From contig DATCHD010000105.1 in assembly GCA_036508555.1 (NCBI GenBank), forward strand, positions 1 to 34,492: a stretch of DNA of 34,492 nucleotides, read 5' to 3'. This stretch comes from CAINVV01 sp036508555. GTDB lineage: Bacteria > Bacteroidota > Bacteroidia > Bacteroidales > Prolixibacteraceae. The notes under the pieces are model-generated. The model saw only the letters and a program-made list of their open reading frames with translations. It was not told where the DNA came from and ran no database searches. Position numbers and translations under genes: made by a program. This document shows positions 7,605 through 16,082 of the stretch, piece after piece (position 1 is the first letter of the stretch; each line of letters opens with the position of its first letter).

Positions 7605-8921
7605 TTAGATATTCAGTAATTTTTCACTCAGCGCTACCAGTGTCTCCTTCTTGTCTTTGGTGTTGATCAACACGGAAATATTGTGACGGCTTCCGCCATA
7701 CGAGATCATCCGGATCGCTATATTATCAAGGGCAACAAAAACTTTTGATGCAAATCCTTTCTCCTCCGCAATCATGTTTCCTACAATACAGACAATGGTT
7801 TGATTTCTATCTATCTCTACATCACCGTATTCCTTTAATTCTGTAACAATCTCATCCAAATGTTTGGGGTTGTCAATGGTGACGGAGACAGCTACCTCGG
7901 AGGTGGTTACCATATCGACCGAAGTCTTGAAATACTCAAATATCTCAAAAATGTTCTTCATGAAACCATAAGCATTCAACATTCTGCCCGAACGAATCTT
8001 GATGGCTGTGATCCCGTCTTTAGCAGCAACTGCCTTAATGCCGGCACCCTGACTTTCGGCAGTGATCAAGGTCCCAGGATCTGGCGGATTCATAGTATTC
8101 TTAAGCCTGACGGGAATATTGGCATTCTTTGCAGGCAGAACAGTCTGAGGATGCAGAATCTTGGCACCAAAATACGCTAACTCAGCTGCTTCGTTAAAAG
8201 ATAGAACGTCGACACGTTTGGTGTTGTCGACAAAACGCGGATCATTGTTATGGAATCCGTCAATATCTGTCCAGATCTGTACTTCGCTGCTGTTGATGGC
8301 TGCACCAATGAGGGTGGCCGTATAATCAGAACCGCCACGTTGGAGGTTGTCGATCTCATCCAGTTCGTTCCTGCAGATAAATCCCTGGGTGACATAATAA
8401 TCAGCCTTTGGCTTTGAGGTAAGAAATTCGTTCAGTTTAATTTTGATGTAGCTGCTGTCAGGAATCTTGTCCGAATCAATTTTCATGAATTCCAGGGCTG
8501 GAACCAAAAGGGCATTGTATCCCTCTTCCCGCATCAGTAGGGTGAAAAGTGCAGTCGAAATGAGCTCTCCCTGCGCCAAGATAGCCCTTTCCCCAACTTC
8601 TGAAAAAGGACCCGTGGTGAATGATTTGATAAAATCAAAATGCTCCTCTAATACCTTCTTGCCCAAATCTTTTGATGCATTTGTTTTATATAATTCATAA
8701 ACTACGTTGTAATATTTTTTTTCCAACGCACTAATTATGGCCAGCGCAGATTCTTTGTTTTTCTTAAAGAGATAATCTGAAACCTCCACCAGACTGTTCG
8801 TTGTTCCCGACATAGCAGAAAGAACTATCATCTTCTGATGACCATCGGCAATCAAATTCATTACCGATCTCATGTTTTCGACTGAACCAACGGAGGTTCC
8901 CCCAAATTTGTATACTTCCAT
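7605..8921 (-). CDS. lysC: Aspartate kinase (monofunctional, tandem ACT)
   Basis: Phosphorylates aspartate, the first step to lysine, threonine, methionine and diaminopimelate. The 438 residues hold the kinase domain with KFGGTSVGS (5-13), RGGSDYTAT (195-203) and WTDIDGFHNNDPR (217-229), followed by ELAYFGAKILHP, then a C-terminal pair of ACT domains from about residue 300 for feedback control. No homoserine dehydrogenase domain follows, so this is the stand-alone enzyme and not a ThrA/MetL fusion. It is separated by 223 nt from the upstream glycosyltransferase and has its own -7 element, so it is probably transcribed independently. Which amino acid inhibits it cannot be read here. Confidence 0.95.
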   Translation of the reverse strand: MEVYKFGGTSVGSVENMRSVMNLIADGHQKMIVLSAMSGTTNSLVEVSDYLFKKNKESALAIISALEKKYYNVVYELYKTNASKDLGKKVLEEHFDFIKSFTTGPFSEVGERAILAQGELISTALFTLLMREEGYNALLVPALEFMKIDSDKIPDSSYIKIKLNEFLTSKPKADYYVTQGFICRNELDEIDNLQRGGSDYTATLIGAAINSSEVQIWTDIDGFHNNDPRFVDNTKRVDVLSFNEAAELAYFGAKILHPQTVLPAKNANIPVRLKNTMNPPDPGTLITAESQGAGIKAVAAKDGITAIKIRSGRMLNAYGFMKNIFEIFEYFKTSVDMVTTSEVAVSVTIDNPKHLDEIVTELKEYGDVEIDRNQTIVCIVGNMIAEEKGFASKVFVALDNIAIRMISYGGSRHNISVLINTKDKKETLVALSEKLLNI

Positions 8922-8956
8922 GTTAAATGCTTTAACTCAATATGCTAAAAACGGTA

Positions 8957-8964
8957 CAAAAATA
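8957..8964 (-). promoter_or_regulatory. Probable lysC promoter -7 element
   Basis: Reads TATTTTTG on the - strand, a perfect TAnnTTTG, 35 nt upstream of the lysC ATG. No TTG lies at the expected 17-23 nt spacing, so only the -7 box supports it. The rest of the 223-nt gap to the glycosyltransferase stop is AT-rich with no gene or hairpin that I can see. Confidence 0.5.
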
Positions 8965-9144
8965 AAAAATTGACTTTACAATTTGTAAGCAATTATTTTG
9001 ATTGTAACTATTTGATTATTTTGGATATAGCCTTGAACTCTGATGTTCCGGAAAAACGTGTCAATTCAAAAAGGATAGATTCTGTTGTCGAAATACGAAT
9101 TCCCTCCAGCATGAACCGATTCAAGGCAATTTGTTTTTCTATTC

Positions 9145-10182
9145 TCATACTTCCGGCAAATTTAAATCAGAAAATCTTCTGCGTTTCAAAACAAAATAGT
9201 TCCACAGTATGCTTCTGGGTACTATTATGTTACGGATATTTGATTTGGAAGACCTTAAAATATTTCTGCGTTTTTTCATTAATTGAGGGAGATGTCTGTA
9301 AAATTTCAGGTGTGCCGAAAAGACTTTTCCAAAAGCATTGAACTCTCCTTTTAACAGAAAAACAAGGGCCGCTAATCCGTCCAGGATTATCCTGGCAGGG
9401 AGTTTGACAACCAGTTGGCTGGTAGGCAGATTCTTAAATAAGAGGTAAAGATTGTTGCGAAAATTCAAGTAAATTTTCATTGGATGGTTATAATTGAGCG
9501 TACCACCACCAAGGTGATATACAATAGATTCAGGGCAAAATTCAACTGAAAAACCAAGATGCTGCATCCTCCAGCAGAGATCGATCTCCTCCATGTGTGC
9601 CCAGAAATCAGCATCGAATCCGCCACATTCCTGCCAGACAGACGACCTTATCATCATGCAAGCACCTGATGCCCAGAAAATTGTTCGTGAATGATCATAT
9701 TGCCCATGGTCCTTTTCTATTTCCTGCAAGATCCTTCCCCTGCAAAAAGGATAGCCAAATCGGTCGATAAAACCACCTGCCGCACCAGCGTACTCGAACT
9801 CATCTGGATAGTTTAAACTGAGAATTTTCGGTTGACAAGCACCGATAGTGGAATCTGACTCCATCAGCTTCAACAAGGGATCAAGCCATCCTTTGGTCAC
9901 TTCCACATCCGAATTGAGCAACAGGAAATACTCATTTTGAATCAGTTGCAGGGCCTTGTTGTATCCTTCCGCAAAACCGAAGTTCTGCTCAAGTTGTAGA
10001 TAAGTTACGGTTGGAAAGAGCGATTCAAGAATGGCTCTGCTGTCATCGGTAGAGCCATTGTCCGCAACAATAACCTCTGCAATCTCCTCTGAATGAGCAA
10101 CGACCGATGGAAGAAACCTTTTCAGGAATCCGCTTCCATTCCAGTTCAGGATAACAATGGAGATTTTATGCCCGGTGCTCAT
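9145..10182 (-). CDS. Family 2 glycosyltransferase
   Basis: A GT2 (GT-A fold) inverting glycosyltransferase of 345 residues, resembling rhamnosyltransferase/WcaE-like enzymes of surface polysaccharide synthesis. Seen: ISIVILNWNGS (7-17), nucleotide-binding DNGSTDDS (41-48), NFGFAEGYN (68-76), the DXD-like NSDVEV (90-95), and the acceptor-side block HMEEIDLCWR. The C-terminal 100 residues contain a weakly hydrophobic and strongly basic region that may lie on the membrane. I chose ATG 10182, which makes a 4-nt ATGA overlap with the upstream acyltransferase; an ATG at 10206 in the same frame is the alternative. Together with the LpxL-like gene and the IMPase it forms a tight cluster, suggesting LPS or glycolipid assembly. 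The sugar donor is unknown. Confidence 0.88.
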   Translation of the reverse strand: MSTGHKISIVILNWNGSGFLKRFLPSVVAHSEEIAEVIVADNGSTDDSRAILESLFPTVTYLQLEQNFGFAEGYNKALQLIQNEYFLLLNSDVEVTKGWLDPLLKLMESDSTIGACQPKILSLNYPDEFEYAGAAGGFIDRFGYPFCRGRILQEIEKDHGQYDHSRTIFWASGACMMIRSSVWQECGGFDADFWAHMEEIDLCWRMQHLGFSVEFCPESIVYHLGGGTLNYNHPMKIYLNFRNNLYLLFKNLPTSQLVVKLPARIILDGLAALVFLLKGEFNAFGKVFSAHLKFYRHLPQLMKKRRNILRSSKSNIRNIIVPRSILWNYFVLKRRRFSDLNLPEV

Positions 10183-11066
10183 ACAGTTTCCCTTTTGTGT
10201 TTCCATCTTTTGTGAGACCAGAGCCAGAGTTCCGGTCTTTGTAGGATGATTTCTTCAATCTTCCGGGTAGCTTTCTCCGTGATTTCATACTGTGCAGTAT
10301 CTTTTGCGTGTTCTGTAATAACAGAGAATTCCAGACGATTATAGCCTCTTTTTAGTTTTTTGATATGGCAAAACATGACAACAGCATCCAGTTTTCGAGC
10401 CACTTTTTCCGTACCTGTCAGCACCGGTGTATCCTGGTTCAGGAAAGTTGTCCAGTACTGTATTTCACGCTTCCGGGGTGTTTGATCCATCAGGAAAGCA
10501 GATGCAGTACCCTTGTGATTATTCGAATCGGAAATAAGTTGACGGTAGGTATCGGCTCTCTCCAGTGGAACCATCCCAAAATGGGCTCTCATGTTGAAAT
10601 AAAACTTATCGAAACTCTTGTTGGTCAGTCTTTTGTAAATAACATAGGCCGTGTAATCCGAATTCAAAGGCCAGCTGCAGTTCCATTCCCAGTTGTTATA
10701 ATGTCCGAGCGCAATAACCACAGCCCTTCCTTCATGAAGGTATTTCTCGGGCAATTCCAGATTAAGCAGTGTAAGTCTCTTCTTGATCTCCTTCTCTGAG
10801 ACCCGGTCAAAATAAAGTGTCTCGATGAAACTGTCACAAAATTGATGATAGAATTTTTTTGCAATTAGGGTGATCTCTCCAGACAATTTATCCGGGAAGG
10901 AATTCTTGAGATTCATAAAAACAACCTCTCTGCGGTATCTTACTACATAAAATACAAACAGGAAAATAAAATCAGAGAAAAAATAATGTAACCTGAGCGG
11001 GAAAAGTTGTACGACCCAGGTGACTGCTCTCAACAGGTAATATCCCAAATTGCCATTTTTATCCAT
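10179..11066 (-). CDS. LpxL/HtrB-like lysophospholipid acyltransferase
   Basis: A 295-residue member of the LpxL/HtrB lipid A acyltransferase family, which adds a secondary acyl chain to the lipid A precursor at the inner face of the inner membrane. The HX4E catalytic motif is visible as GHYNNWEW (His122, Glu127). An N-terminal hydrophobic stretch (about 10-45) fits a membrane anchor, followed by RREVVFMNLKNSFPD, a block typical of the family. The ORF is open to a TTG at 11078; I chose ATG 11066, two nt after the upstream stop. It overlaps the GT2 gene by 4 nt. Acyl donor and exact acceptor are not evident; in Bacteroidota these enzymes may also act on ornithine or other glycolipids. Confidence 0.86.
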   Translation of the reverse strand: MDKNGNLGYYLLRAVTWVVQLFPLRLHYFFSDFIFLFVFYVVRYRREVVFMNLKNSFPDKLSGEITLIAKKFYHQFCDSFIETLYFDRVSEKEIKKRLTLLNLELPEKYLHEGRAVVIALGHYNNWEWNCSWPLNSDYTAYVIYKRLTNKSFDKFYFNMRAHFGMVPLERADTYRQLISDSNNHKGTASAFLMDQTPRKREIQYWTTFLNQDTPVLTGTEKVARKLDAVVMFCHIKKLKRGYNRLEFSVITEHAKDTAQYEITEKATRKIEEIILQRPELWLWSHKRWKHKRETV

Positions 11067-11068
11067 GG

Positions 11069-11863
11069 CTAACTGCAATAAAATTTTTCTATGATAGATT
11101 GAAATTCTTTAAAATAGTTGTTGTTTGTGGCAATCACCTCCCCAGTGAAAAGAAAATCTTCGTTACCTCGAAAGTCCGTCATCCTGCCACCTGCCTGACG
11201 TAAAATAATTGCCCCGGCAGCAACATCCCACGAATGAAGTCCAATTTCCCAAAAAGCCTCCGATCTGCCTGCTGCGACATAAGAAATATCAGTAGCAGCA
11301 GATCCGAACCGTCTGATCCCATGTGAATTAGCCATGAAATACTTGATAGCAGCAACAAATTCGTCCGTGTTTTTTAACTCGCCATAAGGAAAACCAGAGA
11401 CAATCAACGCTTCATTGGTTGTCGAAGCCTGTGAAACGTGTATCTCTTTGCCGTCAAGCATCGCTTTGCTTCCTTTCCAGGCATAAAAGCATTCCTTCCT
11501 GCTGACCTCGTAAACCACTCCCAGCACAATTTCTTCACCTTCCAACAGACCGATACTCACTGCGTAAGGCGGAATGCCGTGAATGAAATTCGTCGTGCCG
11601 TCCAGCGGATCTATTACCCAACGATATTTCTCGCCTGAATCGGTAGCGGTTCCTTCTTCTGTAATAAAACCGGATTCTGGCAGCAGTTTTCTCAGCCCTT
11701 CAACAATCATTTCTTCTGCTTTCTTGTCAACATAGGAAACAAAATTTGCTTTTCCTTTTATCTCGACACTTCGCAGGTCAAAATTGAGTCTTTCCTGAGC
11801 AATAAATAATCCCGCTTGTTTAGAAATGGCGATAACTTCCTGACATAGATTTTCCAAATTCAT
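11069..11863 (-). CDS. Inositol monophosphatase family protein
   Basis: A Mg-dependent, lithium-sensitive sugar-phosphate phosphatase of the IMPase/SuhB/CysQ family, 264 residues. The metal-binding residues are all in place: Glu69-Glu70 in ITEEG, DPLDGTT (85-91), and Trp212-Asp213 in SWDVAAGAIILRQAGG. The substrate may be inositol-1-phosphate or another small phosphate ester; the sequence does not distinguish these, so I give no symbol. It is the first gene of a three-gene run with the LpxL-like acyltransferase (2-nt gap) and the GT2. That context makes a role in glycolipid or inositol-lipid head-group supply plausible, though unproven. A -7 element in the 23-nt gap upstream suggests that it can be started separately from mtaB. 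Confidence 0.9.
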   Translation of the reverse strand: MNLENLCQEVIAISKQAGLFIAQERLNFDLRSVEIKGKANFVSYVDKKAEEMIVEGLRKLLPESGFITEEGTATDSGEKYRWVIDPLDGTTNFIHGIPPYAVSIGLLEGEEIVLGVVYEVSRKECFYAWKGSKAMLDGKEIHVSQASTTNEALIVSGFPYGELKNTDEFVAAIKYFMANSHGIRRFGSAATDISYVAAGRSEAFWEIGLHSWDVAAGAIILRQAGGRMTDFRGNEDFLFTGEVIATNNNYFKEFQSIIEKFYCS

Positions 11864-11874
11864 AATTTTTTATA

Positions 11875-11882
11875 CAAAAGTA
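11875..11882 (-). promoter_or_regulatory. Probable internal promoter -7 element for the IMPase-LpxL-GT2 run
   Basis: TACTTTTG on the - strand, a perfect TAnnTTTG, squeezed into the 23-nt gap between the mtaB stop and the IMPase ATG (11 nt away). No -33 TTG is seen at normal spacing. The mRNA leader would be nearly absent. Confidence 0.42.
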
Positions 11883-11886
11883 ACGA

Positions 11887-13188
11887 TTATTGTACATCTC
11901 CGCTGATATGCCCATCATTATTGACAAGCCGCAAACGGACAGGTTTTGTCTCGTTCAGCGCTTCCGGTAAATATGGCACTTCGACTTTGATGTAATTTTC
12001 ACTCCAGCCACTGGTCACCTTCTTGTTGGAATGTGCTTCAAATAAAACGGAGACAATTCTACCCAGATTTTTGTCGTAAAAGTGATGTAATTTTTTGTTA
12101 GACAACTGAATTAGTTTTTGCGTTCTGCGTTTGCGATCCTCCATCGGTACTACACCCGAAATAGTCAACGCCTTGGTATGGGCACGTTCTGAGTAAGGAA
12201 AGGCATGAAGCTGTGAAACCTCCAGCTGCTCAATAAGTTGATACGTCTTGTCAAAGAGTTCTTCAGTCTCTCCATTCATTCCAGCTATCACATCTACTCC
12301 GATAAACGCAAAAGGCAGCTTCTTCCTGATTTCTTCGACGCGTTGACGGAACAAAGCAGTATCATATCTCCTTTTCATCAAAGCTAGCACTTCATCCGAG
12401 CCTGCCTGCAAGGGGATATGAAAATGGGGGGCTATCCGCGAGGAGTTGGCTACAAAATTAATAATCTCATTACTTAACAGATTGGGCTCAACTGATCCCA
12501 TCCTTATCCGATGAATTTCTTCCGTCCGGTCGAGCGCTTTCAATAGATCAAAGAAGGTTTCTCCGCTACTTCTTCCAAAATCACCAATATTTACTCCCGT
12601 GAGATTAATTTCCTTAATTCCCTTTGCAGCAAGCCTTTTAGCCTCCTGAATGATGCTGTCTATCGACGGATTCCTGCTCTTACCGCGGGCCATCGGAATG
12701 GTGCAATACGTGCAGAAATAATTACAACCATCCTGAACTTTTAGAAAACTACGGGTCCTGTCACCAATGGAAGATGCTGGTTGAAAGTCTGTTATCTCCT
12801 TGAAGGTACACCCATGCATCTCGCTGGATGCATGCTTTTCCAGACTTTCAAGGTATTTCATGATATTGAATTTGTCGTTGGCCCCCAGAATGAGATCCAC
12901 TCCCTCAATTTTGGCGGCTTCCTCAGGTTTTAATTGCGCATAACACCCTATTACAACAACGAATGCTGCAGGATTTTGCCTGGTGGCCTGACGGATCATG
13001 TACCGACTTTTCTTATCTGCAGAATCGGTGACCGAACAGGTGTTGATCACATAAACATCGGCATGTTCCTTGAAATCGACTCTTGTAAATCCCTGCTCCT
13101 GGAAGGATCTGGCAATGGTTGAGGTTTCCGAAAAGTTGAGTTTACACCCCAGAGTTCCAAATGCAACCTTTTTGTCTTTAAACTCCAT
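11887..13188 (-). CDS. mtaB: tRNA (N6-threonylcarbamoyladenosine(37)-C2)-methylthiotransferase MtaB
   Basis: Radical-SAM enzyme that turns t6A37 of ANN-decoding tRNAs into ms2t6A, improving decoding. The 433 residues show the UPF0004 domain with its three Fe-S cysteines (Cys15 in LGCKLN, Cys51 in NTCSVTD, Cys82 in IGCYAQ), the radical-SAM triad Cys155-X3-Cys159-X2-Cys162 in CNYFCTYC, and a C-terminal TRAM-like region (from about 370). The LGCKLN and TCSVTD wording marks MtaB (YqeV type) rather than MiaB (which has LGCQMN-like motifs) or RimO. It lies 23 nt before the IMPase gene and 46 nt after phoH, with its own -7 element. Confidence 0.92.
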   Translation of the reverse strand: MEFKDKKVAFGTLGCKLNFSETSTIARSFQEQGFTRVDFKEHADVYVINTCSVTDSADKKSRYMIRQATRQNPAAFVVVIGCYAQLKPEEAAKIEGVDLILGANDKFNIMKYLESLEKHASSEMHGCTFKEITDFQPASSIGDRTRSFLKVQDGCNYFCTYCTIPMARGKSRNPSIDSIIQEAKRLAAKGIKEINLTGVNIGDFGRSSGETFFDLLKALDRTEEIHRIRMGSVEPNLLSNEIINFVANSSRIAPHFHIPLQAGSDEVLALMKRRYDTALFRQRVEEIRKKLPFAFIGVDVIAGMNGETEELFDKTYQLIEQLEVSQLHAFPYSERAHTKALTISGVVPMEDRKRRTQKLIQLSNKKLHHFYDKNLGRIVSVLFEAHSNKKVTSGWSENYIKVEVPYLPEALNETKPVRLRLVNNDGHISGDVQ

Positions 13189-13207
13189 CCTAAATTATCC
13201 AATCCGA

Positions 13208-13215
13208 CAAAAGTA
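13208..13215 (-). promoter_or_regulatory. Probable mtaB promoter -7 element
   Basis: TACTTTTG on the - strand, identical to the element before the IMPase gene, 19 nt upstream of the mtaB ATG and within the 46-nt gap after phoH. A TTTG lies upstream but at only about 12 nt spacing. Confidence 0.48.
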
Positions 13216-13234
13216 CTGATTTATTGCCAAATTT

Positions 13235-14557
13235 TTAGAGAAGGTCACTGGCTAGCTCTGCCAGATAACTTCTTTCTCCCTTGAGCAGGTTAATGTGCGC
13301 GAAAATATCCTGACCCTTCATCCGATCCGTCAGATATGCCAATCCATTCGATTGCATATCCAGGTATGGAGAGTCAATCTGTTGAATATCACCTGTGAAG
13401 ATCATTTTCGTCCCTTCTCCTGCCCGTGTGATGATCGTTTTCACTTCATGTGGCGTAAGGTTCTGAGCCTCATCAATGATGAAATAGCAGTTGGAAAGAC
13501 TTCGGCCGCGGATGAAGGCCAGCGGACAAATAACCAGCCTCTCGTCTTTTTGTAAATCTTCAATGACGTGGTGCTCATGCGCGTGAGGGTCGAAACATCT
13601 TTTGATAACGGCCAGGTTGTCAAACAAGGGTTGCATATATGGCGAAATCTTCTGCTCTGCATCTCCTGGCAAGAACCCGATGTCGCGGTTGCTCAGGGCT
13701 ACGATAGGTCGTGCCAGCATGATCTGATCATAAATATTGTGCTGAGCAATGGCTGCAGCCAGCGCAAGCAGGGTCTTTCCGGTTCCGGCTTTCCCCGTCA
13801 GGCTAACCAGCTTGATCTCAGGATCCATCAATGCTTGCAAGGAAAAAGTCTGCTCGGCATTGCGTGGACGGATACCAAAAGCAACCTTTTTGTCTACCCG
13901 CTCCAAGCGGTTGCGGAAAGCATTATAATGAGCCAATACGCTGGCATTCAAACTTTTAAGTATGAAAAATTCATTTGGAAACGGTTTCTTTTCGAACCCG
14001 GTCTCCTCCACTGCAAGGAAATTGGTCTCGTACAATCTGGCAATTAACTGATCATTAAACTCCTTGATTTCCTGGATGCCCTGGTATAAGACTTCAATAT
14101 CTTCGACCTTGTCGTTTTTATAATCCTCTGCCTCAATGTTCAGTGATTTGGCTTTTATTCTGAGATTAACGTCTTTACTTACCAGGATGACCTTCCGGGT
14201 AACCAGCTTGTCACGAAGAAATTCCGTGATGGCCAGTATCCTGTGATCGGGAATATCCTCCTTAAAAGAGGCCTTGATCTGATCGGAATATGGCTTTCCG
14301 AGTTCGATATATAGTTTACCCTTGCCCTGTCCCAGAGCCATCCCCTTGTCGATCGGCAATTTCCCAACTAGTTCGTCTAAAATACGGACAAACTGTCGCG
14401 CCTGGAAATTGATCTGATCATCACCTCTTTTGAACTTATCCAGTTCTTCAAGCACCGTGATAGGAATAACAACATCATTGTCTTCAAAGTTGTATATACA
14501 TTCGCAGTCATGCAAGATGACGTTGGTATCAAGAATAAACGTTTTGGGCCGCTTCAT
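13235..14557 (-). CDS. PIN domain-PhoH family ATPase/RNase
   Basis: A two-domain PhoH2-type protein of 440 residues: an N-terminal PIN nuclease domain (1-~150, starting FILDTNVILHD with metal-binding Asp10, then ELDKFK and later DHRILA and VSKDVNL) joined to a PhoH-type P-loop ATPase. Walker A is TGKAGTGKT (254-262) and Walker B is FIIDEAQN (359-366), with the PhoH feature NRDIGFLPGD (290-299) between. PhoH2 proteins are reported to unwind and cut RNA; the cytoplasmic substrate here is not known. The gene opens a - strand series and diverges from folC over a 162-nt gap. No TAnnTTTG box faces it, so its promoter is not recognised. Confidence 0.92.
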   Translation of the reverse strand: MKRPKTFILDTNVILHDCECIYNFEDNDVVIPITVLEELDKFKRGDDQINFQARQFVRILDELVGKLPIDKGMALGQGKGKLYIELGKPYSDQIKASFKEDIPDHRILAITEFLRDKLVTRKVILVSKDVNLRIKAKSLNIEAEDYKNDKVEDIEVLYQGIQEIKEFNDQLIARLYETNFLAVEETGFEKKPFPNEFFILKSLNASVLAHYNAFRNRLERVDKKVAFGIRPRNAEQTFSLQALMDPEIKLVSLTGKAGTGKTLLALAAAIAQHNIYDQIMLARPIVALSNRDIGFLPGDAEQKISPYMQPLFDNLAVIKRCFDPHAHEHHVIEDLQKDERLVICPLAFIRGRSLSNCYFIIDEAQNLTPHEVKTIITRAGEGTKMIFTGDIQQIDSPYLDMQSNGLAYLTDRMKGQDIFAHINLLKGERSYLAELASDLL

Positions 14558-14561
14558 ATTT

Positions 14562-14569
14562 TATCTTTG
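14562..14569 (+). promoter_or_regulatory. Possible promoter -7 element facing folC
   Basis: TATCTTTG on the + strand, a perfect TAnnTTTG, but 150 nt before the folC ATG and just outside the phoH start. A second, imperfect box (CATCTTTG, 14682-14689) lies nearer folC, with a TTTG 15 nt before it. I cannot tell which is used. Confidence 0.28.
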
Positions 14570-14719
14570 TGTATAACTATAACAATTTCAGACCTTAGGT
14601 ATTTACCTTTCAGCTGGCAACGGTGACGCTTAAAGATAATACTAAATCAATCCGATGATAGTTTTGGCCAAAGGTTTTTTGCATCTTTGTATTTACAATT
14701 TGTTAGTAAAGTTGCCGGT

Positions 14720-16018
14720 ATGACTTACGAAGCGGTTCTCGAATATTTGTATGAGCATTTGCCTTATTACCAGCACAAAGGGCCGGCAGCCTATAAAGCC
14801 AGTCTCGATAACACGCTGGCACTCGATAAAATGTTCGGTCATCCGCACCGGAAATTTCGCTCCATTCATGTTGCAGGAACCAATGGGAAAGGCTCTGTAT
14901 CCCACATGATGGCCGCCGTATTGGGTCAGGCAGGATATAAAACCGGATTGTACACTTCTCCCCATCTGAAGGATTTTAGGGAAAGGATTAGGGTCAATGG
15001 AGAAATGGCGCCGGAATCTTACATCGTTAGTTTCGTGGAGAAATTTCTGGATTTGAACCAGAAATTCAACCTGGAACCTTCCTTTTTTGAACTGACGGTT
15101 TTGATGGCTTTCGAATATTTTGCCTCCGAAAATGTGGAGGTGGCCGTGATCGAGGTCGGTCTCGGCGGCCGGCTCGATTCTACCAATATTATTCTTCCTG
15201 AGCTCTCCGTTATAACCAATATCAGCTTCGATCACATGGCCTTGCTGGGTGATACTTTGGGGAAAATTGCACTGGAAAAAGCGGGGATCATTAAACCTTC
15301 AGTTCCAGTGGTGATCGGAGAAATGCATCCGCAGACAGCCCTGATTTTTGAGGGTCTTGCCAATGAAAAGCAAGCTAAGATCGTCTTTGCAGATCAAGTA
15401 GTGATGGCTGATTATTCCAGGATTTCCAACGATCAGCGACAGTTTTTCAATCTCAAAAACAAGGAGGGCATCCTGTTTGAAAATCTCCGCCTTGACCTTC
15501 TTGGTAATTATCAGTCTAAGAATATCTGTACCCTCATTTGTGCCGTGCGTGAGTTACAGAAAGGCGGATTTCAGCTTTCGGAAGAGGCCATCCGCAGCGG
15601 ACTGGAAAACGTCACCCGATTAACCGGCTTGTTGGGAAGGTGGCAAACCATCGGCGCCAATCCACAAATTATTTGTGATACAGCCCATAACGAGGCGGGT
15701 ATGAAAGAGGTTGTGGCACAATTGGGACAGATCCCGAAAAAGAAGCTACATTTTATAATTGGAATGGTCAATGACAAGGATATAACTGGTGTTCTTAAAT
15801 TATTACCCGGAGATGCTGTTTATTACTTCACGAAGGCCTCAATTCCACGGGCCATGAATGAAAACAAACTGATGCAAATGGCTACTTTTTTTGGACTCAA
15901 CGGTGCCGCCTTCGAAGATGTACAGTCTGCATTAAATGAGGCAAAAATGTATGCCGACAGAGATGATCTGATTTTCATCGGTGGCAGTACATTCGTCGTG
16001 GCCGAAGCATTGCCATAA
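14720..16018 (+). CDS. folC: Bifunctional folylpolyglutamate synthase / dihydrofolate synthase
   Basis: Adds glutamate to dihydropteroate and to reduced folates in the cytoplasm; a Mur-ligase-superfamily ATPase. The 432-residue protein has the P-loop GTNGKGS (53-59), the folate-binding TGLYTSPHL (just after), ELTVLMAFEYFA and the EVGLGGRLDSTN block that binds metal and substrate, then a C-terminal ligase domain with CDTAHNEAGM. The ORF is open to a TTG at 14687, which overlaps a possible promoter box; ATG 14720 begins MTYEAVLEYLY, as homologues do. It is on the same strand as the Gfo/Idh gene 64 nt downstream; an imperfect AT-rich dyad (16021-16059) fills part of that gap. Confidence 0.93.
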   Translation: MTYEAVLEYLYEHLPYYQHKGPAAYKASLDNTLALDKMFGHPHRKFRSIHVAGTNGKGSVSHMMAAVLGQAGYKTGLYTSPHLKDFRERIRVNGEMAPESYIVSFVEKFLDLNQKFNLEPSFFELTVLMAFEYFASENVEVAVIEVGLGGRLDSTNIILPELSVITNISFDHMALLGDTLGKIALEKAGIIKPSVPVVIGEMHPQTALIFEGLANEKQAKIVFADQVVMADYSRISNDQRQFFNLKNKEGILFENLRLDLLGNYQSKNICTLICAVRELQKGGFQLSEEAIRSGLENVTRLTGLLGRWQTIGANPQIICDTAHNEAGMKEVVAQLGQIPKKKLHFIIGMVNDKDITGVLKLLPGDAVYYFTKASIPRAMNENKLMQMATFFGLNGAAFEDVQSALNEAKMYADRDDLIFIGGSTFVVAEALP

Positions 16019-16082
16019 TATTGGTAATAATTTTCTATTTTTATCAATTATTAGGCCAAATAACTAAACAACTGCAACTCTT

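Noticed and set aside
8970..9341. A 123-codon + strand open frame starting in the lysC-GT2 gap
   Set aside because: Over half of it overlaps the GT2 gene antisense, composition is not protein-like, and there is no sign of a conserved domain.
13568..14047. A 159-codon open frame on the + strand
   Set aside because: It lies wholly antisense inside phoH, has no family likeness and reflects phoH codon use. The same applies to 10365-10799, 14693-15235, 21245-21640 and other long antisense frames.
13235..14557. PIN domain considered as a VapC-type toxin
   Set aside because: It is fused to a PhoH ATPase in a normal PhoH2 arrangement, and no small antitoxin gene is adjacent.
14687..14719. Longer FolC start at TTG
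   Set aside because: The TTG is part of a promoter-like CATCTTTG; ATG 14720 gives the normal N-terminus. The TTG starts for purE (2646), the 6405 acyltransferase (6360) and the LpxL-like gene (11078) were rejected in the same way.
16021..16059. Imperfect dyad TTGG-TAATAATT / AATTATTA-GG-CCAA after folC
   Set aside because: Stem is nearly all A-T with a bulge and a long loop, with no U-tract beyond chance. Too weak to call a terminator or operator.
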